Of a DNA stretch of 64,000 nt, positions 8,642-15,507 are shown in pieces. Position numbers and translations under genes: made by a program. The stretch's first letter is position 1. Each line of letters starts with the position of its first letter. Source of the DNA: UBA11612 sp964475755 (GTDB taxonomy: Bacteria > Pseudomonadota > Alphaproteobacteria > Rhodospirillales > Rhodospirillaceae); NCBI GenBank assembly GCA_964475755.1, contig CAYYXR010000007.1:1-64000 (forward strand), read 5' to 3'. The notes under the pieces were generated by a model. The model searched no databases and was not told the origin of the DNA. It saw only the letters and a program-made list of their open reading frames with translations.

Positions 8642-9988
8642 ATGAGCACAGTATCCAACCTTGCATCCCGGCGCCGGGTTCTGAAAGGTGTCATGGGCGG
8701 TGCGGCTGTTACGGTCGGGCTTCCCTTCCTGGATTGCTTCCTGAACACCAATGGCACGGCCCTGGCCGCTACTGGCAAGAAGCTTCCGGATATTTACAGC
8801 ACCTGGTATTGGGGCCTCGGCCTCAATCCTGGCCGCTGGGAGCCGCCGACAGACGGGCCCATCACCGAACTCGGCCCTGAAACCAAACCTCTTGAACAGT
8901 TCAAGGACCGCATCAACCTGTATTCCGGTTTGAAGGTGCACCTTGATGGTCGCCCGGCGATCACCCACTTCACCGGCAACATGTCGGTGCTGACGGGTAC
9001 GACGCCGAGGTCCAGTGCTGTTGTGACGCCGACAATCGATACGTTGATCGCCGATCACATCAGTTCCACTGTGCGCTACAAATCATTGGAAATGACCTCG
9101 ACCGGGAATCCGAAGCATATGTACAGCTTCCGTTCCGGTGGCGTGTTCCAGCCCGGCGAAGCCGATCCCTCGGCAATGTACGCTCGTCTGTTCGGACCTG
9201 AGTTTGTTGATCCGAACGCCGCCGATTTCACGCCGGATCCGACCGTGATGGCGCGTCAGAGCGTTCTTTCCGCCGTTCGCGATCAACGCAAGTCACTTGA
9301 AAAGTCGGTCGGCGCCGCGGACCGTGCTCGTCTGGACGAGTACTTCACGTCCTTGCGTCAGATTGAGCAGCAGGTCGAACTGCAGTTGCAGAAGCCTGCG
9401 CCGCTCGAAGCTTGCACTATTCCGGGCGCTATCGGCGAACAGCCGGTCGGCACGGAAGTCGAGCAATTAACGGCGACACACAAGCTGAACGCTCAATTGG
9501 CCGCATATGCCTTGGCTTGCGACCAAACCCGTGTCGTCAACCTCGTGTACAATGACATGACATCTTCATTGCGTCGTGAAGGTAGCCAAATGGTTCACCA
9601 CATCTACACGCACGAAGAAGCCATTGACGAAGAATTGGGCTATCAACCCAACGCTACCTTCTTTGTCACCCGTTGTATGATGGGTCTCGCCGATTACCTC
9701 GCGGCCTTGGATAGCATCCGTGAAGGTGACAAAACCCTTCTCGATCGCATCCTGATCTACGGCATCACCGACACCGGCTATGCAAAGGTACACTCGGTTG
9801 AAAACATGCCGCAGATCACGGCGGGCGGCGCCAATGGCCGCATCAAGACCGGCATTCACTATGCGGGCAAGGGCGATCCGACCACACGCGTTGGTCTGAC
9901 CGTTCAACAAGCCCTGGGTCTGCCGATCAACAGCTGGGGCACGGACTCCATGGCAACCTCGAAGACCATTACCGAGGTGCTGGCCTAA
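8642..9988 (+). CDS. Tat-exported DUF1552 protein
   Basis: 448 aa. The N-terminal SRRRVLKGVMGGAAVTVGLP is a twin-arginine signal with hydrophobic core, implying export of a folded, possibly cofactor-bearing protein. The body matches DUF1552: WYWGLGLNPGRWEP, INLYSGLKVHLDGRP, HFTGNMSVLTG, RLDEYFTSLRQIEQQVE, RVVNLVYNDMTSS, and the late GITDTGYAKVHS and AGGANGRIKTGIHY. The domain is thought to share the alkaline-phosphatase-like fold of DUF1501 proteins; no activity is established. It lies 24 nt after the DUF1592 gene, the conserved partner arrangement seen mainly outside the Alphaproteobacteria. Confidence 0.9.
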   Translation: MSTVSNLASRRRVLKGVMGGAAVTVGLPFLDCFLNTNGTALAATGKKLPDIYSTWYWGLGLNPGRWEPPTDGPITELGPETKPLEQFKDRINLYSGLKVHLDGRPAITHFTGNMSVLTGTTPRSSAVVTPTIDTLIADHISSTVRYKSLEMTSTGNPKHMYSFRSGGVFQPGEADPSAMYARLFGPEFVDPNAADFTPDPTVMARQSVLSAVRDQRKSLEKSVGAADRARLDEYFTSLRQIEQQVELQLQKPAPLEACTIPGAIGEQPVGTEVEQLTATHKLNAQLAAYALACDQTRVVNLVYNDMTSSLRREGSQMVHHIYTHEEAIDEELGYQPNATFFVTRCMMGLADYLAALDSIREGDKTLLDRILIYGITDTGYAKVHSVENMPQITAGGANGRIKTGIHYAGKGDPTTRVGLTVQQALGLPINSWGTDSMATSKTITEVLA

Positions 9989-10018
9989 GTCCCGGCTGCC
10001 TGTCTGGGGAAATGTGCT

Positions 10019-10055
10019 GCCCACCCGTACCTGTTGTGCCCAGGTGCGGGTGGGC
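10019..10055 (+). other. Strong intercistronic hairpin
   Basis: The 15-nt arm at 10019-10033 pairs with 10041-10055, with a single T/G wobble and a 7-nt loop. It starts 31 nt after the DUF1552 stop. No T-tract follows, so it is more likely an mRNA-stabilising or processing element than a terminator. A second hairpin with a T-tract follows at 10103-10131. Confidence 0.6.
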
Positions 10056-10102
10056 CTCTCCAGATGATTTGGGCGCGCTTCTGCCAACGGCAGGACAGCT
10101 GA

Positions 10103-10131
10103 GCTTTCGATCTTCGAAAGCCGGCTTTTTT
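10103..10131 (+). terminator. Probable rho-independent terminator or attenuator
   Basis: GCTTTCGA (10103-10110) pairs with TCGAAAGC (10114-10121) and is followed after four bases by six Ts (10126-10131). It lies between the DUF1552 gene and the first secreted-repeat gene, so it would divide the cluster into two differently expressed halves or act as an attenuator. Confidence 0.5.
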
Positions 10132-10180
10132 AAATGTGAAATCGTTCCCCATTAGGAAATTGAAGAGAGGCCCTAACGCC

Positions 10181-11458
10181 ATGCGGTACATCACATCGAC
10201 TGCTATTGCACTCGCTTCCACTGTGTATTTCGGCGCGGCAACGCTGGCTGAGCAAGCCAGCAATGAATTACGCGCCACGCCAGTGGATGTGATGTTTAAA
10301 TTGGTTCGCATTGGGCAGGGCGTAAATGTGCCGGGTCAAAGCTCTGTGCAGCCGCGCGAAAGACTTATTTTCGCAAATTCAGAGGATCTGCCTCTTTATA
10401 CGTTTGCTAAGGATGAACCCGGCAAATCGAATTGTTATGACGATTGTGCAGAGATGTGGCCGCCGGCTGTTGCGCCTGAAGACATTCAGCCGGTGGGTGA
10501 ATGGACCGTCATCAATCGAAGTGACGGCGTAAGGCAATGGGCATACGCCGGAAAGCCGCTCTATACGTTTACCAAGGATGCCGAAAAGCCCGAAGGCGGC
10601 GGTATGTACGCCATGTATTTCGGTGGCGGCGGACCCAAAGGTCATGAGGTTGACGGTGTATGGCACGTTTTTGAAATTCAGCCCGAAGAATGGCTGACGG
10701 TTCCGCAAGGTGTCACCGTTGATGAAGTTCTGACCGCCCCAGGCCAAATCTATGCCAATGACCGGCGCATGCCTCTTTACACGTTCTCGGGCGACCCGAA
10801 TAAGGACGAGACACTGTTGGACGAATGGCAACCGTTCACGGCCTACCAATTGGCCCTGCCGGTCGGTGATTTTTCTGTCATCGCCCGAGATGATGGAATC
10901 TACCAATGGGCCCTTAATGGTGAGCCCCTTTATAATTACATAAAAGATGTTGAGTATGGCGATTCCAATGGCAAGGGTGTTGACGACCGGTTCGAACCTG
11001 CCTGGGTTATGCAGTACTTCATGCCCGACGAGGTCGCGATTAGAAAAGACCAGAAACGCGGCGGTGTTCTCGTCGAAGCGTCGAGCGGAAAATCTCTTTA
11101 TGCCCGTGACCGGGCTTTCGCAGACATGCAGGGCGGACACCATGCCCGTGGCGGCACCAGAGGAAATCCGAGTGTTGGTCGCAGTATCGGAACTTCGGGC
11201 TGCGATGCGAAATGCGAGGAAACGTGGAATCCGCTTTTTGCACCCGCAGATGCACAGTCTTCCGGTTACTGGTCTGTGATCGAGCGTGGTGATGGGCGTA
11301 AGCAGTGGGCGTATCAGGGCTACGTTATGTACACCTATGCCAATGAAGGTCCGGGCGAAGTAACGGGTCACGATATCTATGACCTGACTGTTAACGACAG
11401 CACCGAAAAATTGGTTGCCGACAATCTCGGCCTCTATTGGCGTGTAACGTCGCCGTAG
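10181..11458 (+). CDS. Secreted-repeat protein (PF03640/COG4315-like), paralogue 1
   Basis: About 425 aa with a Sec signal peptide (MRYITSTAIALASTVYFGAA, cleavage near AEQ). The mature part is built from repeats of the Yx(F/W/Y)xxD type: LYTFAKD, LYTFTKD, LYTFSGD and LYNYIKD, plus the degenerate SLYARD and MYTYANE. Each is associated with W-P-P and QWAY/QWAL segments, typical of the secreted-repeat family (PF03640). Cysteine pairs SNCYDDC and GCDAKC frame the first and fifth repeats. No lipobox is seen. The family function is unknown; an envelope redox or metal role has been suggested only by context. ATG 10181 has a GAGAGG site. A GTG at 10136 overlaps the terminator tail and is less likely. 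Confidence 0.85.
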   Translation: MRYITSTAIALASTVYFGAATLAEQASNELRATPVDVMFKLVRIGQGVNVPGQSSVQPRERLIFANSEDLPLYTFAKDEPGKSNCYDDCAEMWPPAVAPEDIQPVGEWTVINRSDGVRQWAYAGKPLYTFTKDAEKPEGGGMYAMYFGGGGPKGHEVDGVWHVFEIQPEEWLTVPQGVTVDEVLTAPGQIYANDRRMPLYTFSGDPNKDETLLDEWQPFTAYQLALPVGDFSVIARDDGIYQWALNGEPLYNYIKDVEYGDSNGKGVDDRFEPAWVMQYFMPDEVAIRKDQKRGGVLVEASSGKSLYARDRAFADMQGGHHARGGTRGNPSVGRSIGTSGCDAKCEETWNPLFAPADAQSSGYWSVIERGDGRKQWAYQGYVMYTYANEGPGEVTGHDIYDLTVNDSTEKLVADNLGLYWRVTSP

Positions 11459-11511
11459 AAAATTCGGGGCAGGGGGAACTGGGACGTACCCTGTTTAGGA
11501 GCGAGTTAAGA

Positions 11512-12786
11512 ATGAAATTTTCAAAATTGTTGGGATCGGTATCCCTTGTGCTCATCTGTGCCGGGTTTACGGGCGCAGTCACCTCTCCTAGTTATGGGCT
11601 GGAAGCGGGAGCCGCTACGCCCACGGGCCTTCTGCTCAAAACCGTGCGCATCGGAGAAGGGGTAAACGTTCCCGGCTCTAGTTCCAATCAACCGCGCGAA
11701 AGGCTGGTTTTCGCGGATGCGGAGCACCAGACCCTTTACGTGTACGACAAAGATGAGCCCGGTAAATCCAATTGTGTAGGCGCATGCGCCGAAACGTGGC
11801 CGCCGGCATTGGCTTCTGCTGGTGCGCAGGCGGAAGGCGACTGGTCGCTGGTTGGCCGTCCGGGCGGCGCACAGCAATGGGCGTTTCGCGGCAAGCCTTT
11901 GTACACCTACGCTGAAGACAAATCGTCTGGTGGACGGCGAAGCATGTTTGGCGGTGGTGGTGCACAAGGTCATGGGGTGGACGGCGTTTGGCATGTTTTC
12001 GAAGTAGAGCCGGAAGAGTGGATGACGCTGCCTTCCGGCGTATCCGTCGAAGAAATCTACACGGCGCCGGGACAAGTTCTGGTCGATGCACGCGGCATGC
12101 CCTTATATGTTTTCAGTGGCGATCCAAACGATGACAAGGCCGAGTTGGATAGCTGGACGCCGTTGTCGGCCTCGCAGATTGCCCTTCCGGTCGGCGACTT
12201 TTCCGTAATCGCGCGGCAGGACGGTATATTCCAATGGGCTCTCAATGGATCGCCGCTCTACACGTTCAATGGAGACGTCGAGCTAGGCGATTCCAACGGG
12301 AAGGGTGTGGACCCCCGATTTAGCATTGCCTTTGTAATGGAATACTTCATGCCTAGCGAAGTTGCTGTTCGCAAGGACCAGCGTCGCGGCGGAGTATTGG
12401 TTGAAGCAGCAACAGGGAAATCGTTGTACGCCCGTGACCAGGCTAGCTATGGCGGAACCGGCGGCCACTATGCACGAGGAGCGACAAGAGGAAATTTTGG
12501 GACCGGGCAAGCCATTGGGCTTTCCGGATGCGACGCTACTTGTGAAAACATCTGGAAGCCGCTGTTGGCGCCCCAAGATGCCCAAGCCAAGGGGTATTGG
12601 ACAGTTTTCGAACGTCCAGATGGGGCAAAACAATGGTCCTATCAGGGCTATGCACTATACACGTATTCAAATGAAGAGCCCGGGGTTGTCACGGGCCACG
12701 ACACCTATAATGTGACCGTGAATCACAGCACCAAAAACCCAACCGCAACAAACCTCGGACTATATTGGCGAGTGACTTCGCCGTAG
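11512..12786 (+). CDS. Secreted-repeat protein (PF03640/COG4315-like), paralogue 2
   Basis: About 424 aa, collinear with the preceding gene product over its whole length. Repeats are LYVYDKD, LYTYAED, LYVFSGD, LYTFNGD, SLYARDQ and LYTYSNE. The same cysteine positions occur in SNCVGAC and GCDATC. The signal peptide is MKFSKLLGSVSLVLICAGF. ATG 11512 is preceded by TAGGAG. The gap from paralogue 1 is 53 nt and a hairpin terminator follows the stop. The tandem duplication mirrors that of the first two genes of the cluster, which suggests paired partners rather than redundancy. Confidence 0.85.
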   Translation: MKFSKLLGSVSLVLICAGFTGAVTSPSYGLEAGAATPTGLLLKTVRIGEGVNVPGSSSNQPRERLVFADAEHQTLYVYDKDEPGKSNCVGACAETWPPALASAGAQAEGDWSLVGRPGGAQQWAFRGKPLYTYAEDKSSGGRRSMFGGGGAQGHGVDGVWHVFEVEPEEWMTLPSGVSVEEIYTAPGQVLVDARGMPLYVFSGDPNDDKAELDSWTPLSASQIALPVGDFSVIARQDGIFQWALNGSPLYTFNGDVELGDSNGKGVDPRFSIAFVMEYFMPSEVAVRKDQRRGGVLVEAATGKSLYARDQASYGGTGGHYARGATRGNFGTGQAIGLSGCDATCENIWKPLLAPQDAQAKGYWTVFERPDGAKQWSYQGYALYTYSNEEPGVVTGHDTYNVTVNHSTKNPTATNLGLYWRVTSP

Positions 12787-12812
12787 GGTGGACACCAAAT
12801 ACACGCATTCCG

Positions 12813-12836
12813 GGGCCTGGAATGTTCCGGGCCCTT
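12813..12836. terminator. Hairpin between convergent genes
   Basis: The 10-nt arm 12813-12822 pairs with 12825-12834, with one wobble and a 2-nt apparent loop that would open to four or more, followed by TTATT. It sits between the end of the secreted-repeat gene (12786) and the convergent methyltransferase gene (12851), so it ends the six-gene cluster. Confidence 0.6.
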
Positions 12837-12850
12837 ATTGCTTGTGGAAG

Positions 12851-14467
12851 TTAGCTGTTTTTAACGTACACAGCCAATATACCGGGTAAATCCTCACCTT
12901 TATCGAAGCGCAGGCGCACATTTTCGGTGGCGACAGCATTCATACCTGCACCGCGGAAAATTTTCTCGATGTAAGACGGGTTGTGTGCAAATCGACCCGC
13001 AGGAGTAAGCCGGTAGGTTTTGCAATCGTCTTGAATTGCCGTGATCGCAAGACTCCCATCCGCACGCAGGTTCGCAGAAATAGCGTCACTTAGCTGCCGC
13101 AGATCTCCAATGTACGGAATCATATCAATGGCTGTAATCAAATCAAAAAGCTCGTCGTTCAAGTCCGATAAATCCGCTGCATCGCACTGAATGAGGTGAT
13201 TATATCCCCCACCTTGCGCAGCTCTATTCAGCATCGGCTTGCAAAGGTCTACGCCTATCCGTTCTTTGACTTTGTGCTCCGCCAACAGCGCATTGGAGAC
13301 AAGTCCGGTTCCGCATCCGAGATCCAGCCACCTGTCGATAGACTCAGGCGTGCCACCCGTCTTCTTCAGAATCTGAATCGATTCATGTGGCATTTGGTAT
13401 TTCAGCTCAGTTGTCATACGCCGGTCGTATCCCTGAGCCGCACGAGTATAAATACTTTCAACAAACCCCGGTTCACATTTGGCCAGGGGTTCAGCGTGCA
13501 GCGCCGCCAACAGATGTCTCGCCTCCCCATTATTCTTGCTCACAGACAGGGCGCGTTGCAGTGCTCTTTCGGCATCTTCAACGTTTCCGTGTTCAATTTC
13601 CGCCCTGTATCTGGCAATAAGCCCTGCAACAGTAGATTCATCCCGACCGAATTTCTTAAAGTGGCCCAGGGCCGCCGGAAACTCACCTTTATCAACCAAA
13701 ATTAGAGCAAGTGCTTCACGGGCCATCGTATAGTCCGGATCGATTTCCAAAGCTTTATTGCAGTGTTTCAACGCATCTTCATCGCTGCCGCCGAAGTGCA
13801 GCGCAGCTCCCAGAGAAGTATGGATCGCGGCGTTGGCTGGCTCTAAATATAGCGCCTGCTTTAAGACAGATATGGCTTCGGGTGTGCTTCCCATAGATGA
13901 CAGCAAGTTTCCCAGCTTCAGGTTTGCGTCCACGTTGTCAGGGAACATTGCCGTAACTCGGCGGTAACACGTAATTGCCTCATCGACCCTGCCGAGACGG
14001 ACCAATGTATCACCGCGGTTGATGGCAGCGCCGGCGTCCATAGGTGAGATTGATAGCGCTTGAGCGAAAGCCCGTTCCGCGGCCTCCCAATCTGACGACC
14101 GCGCACGGAATTGACCCAGCATTGACCAGTATCGAGATTTTTCCGGATAACGTGATGTGATGCTTTCTAATTGATTTGCCGCCTCCTCGAAATTGCCCGA
14201 TTCTTCATAGGCTGCAACCGCTTGAATTCTAAACATAGGGCTTTCGGGCCAGCGGCTTATCGCTCGCTCTAGCACGGGGATTGCTGCCGAATTGAACCCA
14301 CAATTCTGAAGACCTTCCACACCGGCCGATACCATGCTTTTGTCATCACTGTCTGATGCCAAGTCTCTATAAAGCTTAGCGGCGGCTTCGAAATTTCCTG
14401 ATCTCCGAGCTGTTTCAGCTTGGGTCAGTAGGGCAGCGGATTGTTCTGCGGACAATTGTGAGCTCAT
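12851..14467 (-). CDS. TPR-repeat SAM-dependent methyltransferase
   Basis: 538 aa. Residues ~1-330 are consecutive TPR-like helical repeats (for example MDAGAAINRGDTLVRLGRVDEAI and NLGNLLSSMG-type units). Residues ~350-538 form a class I SAM methyltransferase with the glycine-rich motif I LDLGCGTGLVSNAL, the acidic motif ERIGVDLCKPML and motif IV FDLITAIDMIPYIGDL. The substrate is unknown; such TPR-methyltransferases usually act on proteins or small molecules. No signal peptide is seen, so it is cytoplasmic. Its start lies 121 nt downstream of the BI-1 gene, across a terminator, so it has its own promoter. Confidence 0.88.
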   Translation of the reverse strand: MSSQLSAEQSAALLTQAETARRSGNFEAAAKLYRDLASDSDDKSMVSAGVEGLQNCGFNSAAIPVLERAISRWPESPMFRIQAVAAYEESGNFEEAANQLESITSRYPEKSRYWSMLGQFRARSSDWEAAERAFAQALSISPMDAGAAINRGDTLVRLGRVDEAITCYRRVTAMFPDNVDANLKLGNLLSSMGSTPEAISVLKQALYLEPANAAIHTSLGAALHFGGSDEDALKHCNKALEIDPDYTMAREALALILVDKGEFPAALGHFKKFGRDESTVAGLIARYRAEIEHGNVEDAERALQRALSVSKNNGEARHLLAALHAEPLAKCEPGFVESIYTRAAQGYDRRMTTELKYQMPHESIQILKKTGGTPESIDRWLDLGCGTGLVSNALLAEHKVKERIGVDLCKPMLNRAAQGGGYNHLIQCDAADLSDLNDELFDLITAIDMIPYIGDLRQLSDAISANLRADGSLAITAIQDDCKTYRLTPAGRFAHNPSYIEKIFRGAGMNAVATENVRLRFDKGEDLPGILAVYVKNS

Positions 14468-14534
14468 TTCTGAAACATAGGCTCTGTCGCCGATGCGTTC
14501 GACAAGAATTGTCGTAAATCCAACAAAATGAAAT

Positions 14535-14560
14535 GCCCGGGCTTACTTAAAAGCCCGGGC
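14535..14560 (-). terminator. Terminator after the Bax-inhibitor-like gene
   Basis: GCCCGGGCTT (14535-14544) and AAGCCCGGGC (14551-14560) are exact complements around a 6-nt loop. On the minus strand the stem is followed by the T-rich ATTTCATTTTG. It is placed 29 nt after the stop of the BI-1 gene. Confidence 0.75.
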
Positions 14561-14588
14561 GCATCATAAATGTTTCCAGCAGTTTCTC

Positions 14589-15350
14589 CTAGTCGCGGCG
14601 GACACCGAGAAATTGAAGAAGGAACATAAACAGGTTTATGAAATCCAAATACAATCTAACCGCTCCCATAACGGCTGATTTGTCCTCGACCGACGTTCCC
14701 TGAACTTCAAAGTAAGAATTCTTGATGGACTGGGTATCATACGCGGTCAGGCCCGCAAAAATCAGCACGCCCACGACCGAATAAATGAAATGAAGCATCG
14801 TGCTTTGCAGGAAAATGTTCACGATCCCCGCAATGAGCAAGCCGATCAGTCCCATAACTAAGAATGTGCCAAAGGCTGACAAATCTCGTTTGGTTGTGTA
14901 GCCGTACAAGCTCAGCCCGCCGAACGAGATCGCCGTAATAAAGAAGACGCGGGCAACGCTGACACCGGTATACGCAAGCAGGGCCACTGAAAGTCCAACG
15001 CCCATAAGAGCAACGAAAGCCCAGTACAATGCCTGGACTGTGCTCGTCTGCATTTTGTTGGCGCCGAAGCTCATAGCCAGTATCAGGCCAATAGGGGCAA
15101 ACACGGCAATAAGACCCAAACCGGTGTAGCCGACGACCGCGCCGCCGCTTGTTTGAAAAAAGATATCCCGCGCGCCGGTGTTGGCTACCAAGAGCGCAAC
15201 GATGCCGGATAGTAGCAGCCCGGATCCCATATAGTTGTAGACGCGCAGCATATATTGCCGCAGACCAACATCGATCTGGGCGGCTTCCGCGCTGCCAACG
15301 GCGGTGCCGTAGCGCTGTTCGTAAGCCCTGCGATTGGCATCTGTAACCAT
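14589..15350 (-). CDS. Bax inhibitor-1/YccA family membrane protein
   Basis: About 253 aa with seven predicted transmembrane segments from residue ~30 on. Family features are YMLRVYNYMGSGLLLSGIVALLV, YWAFVALMGVGLSV, the FGGLSLYGYTTKRDLS loop, and the C-terminal LTAYDTQSIK...LYLDFINLFMFLLQFLGVRRD. Bacterial members (YccA, YbhL) are inner-membrane proteins. YccA modulates FtsH, and others are reported calcium-leak or pH-sensing channels. ATG 15350 is chosen because GAGGAGAATC directly precedes it. The frame continues upstream, but without a ribosome site. Confidence 0.92.
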   Translation of the reverse strand: MVTDANRRAYEQRYGTAVGSAEAAQIDVGLRQYMLRVYNYMGSGLLLSGIVALLVANTGARDIFFQTSGGAVVGYTGLGLIAVFAPIGLILAMSFGANKMQTSTVQALYWAFVALMGVGLSVALLAYTGVSVARVFFITAISFGGLSLYGYTTKRDLSAFGTFLVMGLIGLLIAGIVNIFLQSTMLHFIYSVVGVLIFAGLTAYDTQSIKNSYFEVQGTSVEDKSAVMGAVRLYLDFINLFMFLLQFLGVRRD

Positions 15351-15507
15351 GATTCTCCTCGTATTTTCCACTGGTGCCCGCACATTGCGAGCTGCCTTCT
15401 ATATTGGGCGATCACTCCCGCCCCGCAACTAAAATCGGTCGATTGCTGCAACTATTTAATCCAGCACCCGCACTGTTTCGCATTGTATATCAATAGGTTG
15501 GAAAGTT

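Noticed and set aside
10136..10180. GTG 10136 as start of the first secreted-repeat protein
   Set aside because: It follows directly after the terminator tail, lacks a ribosome site and would put a charged extension before an otherwise normal signal peptide. ATG 10181 with GAGAGG is better.
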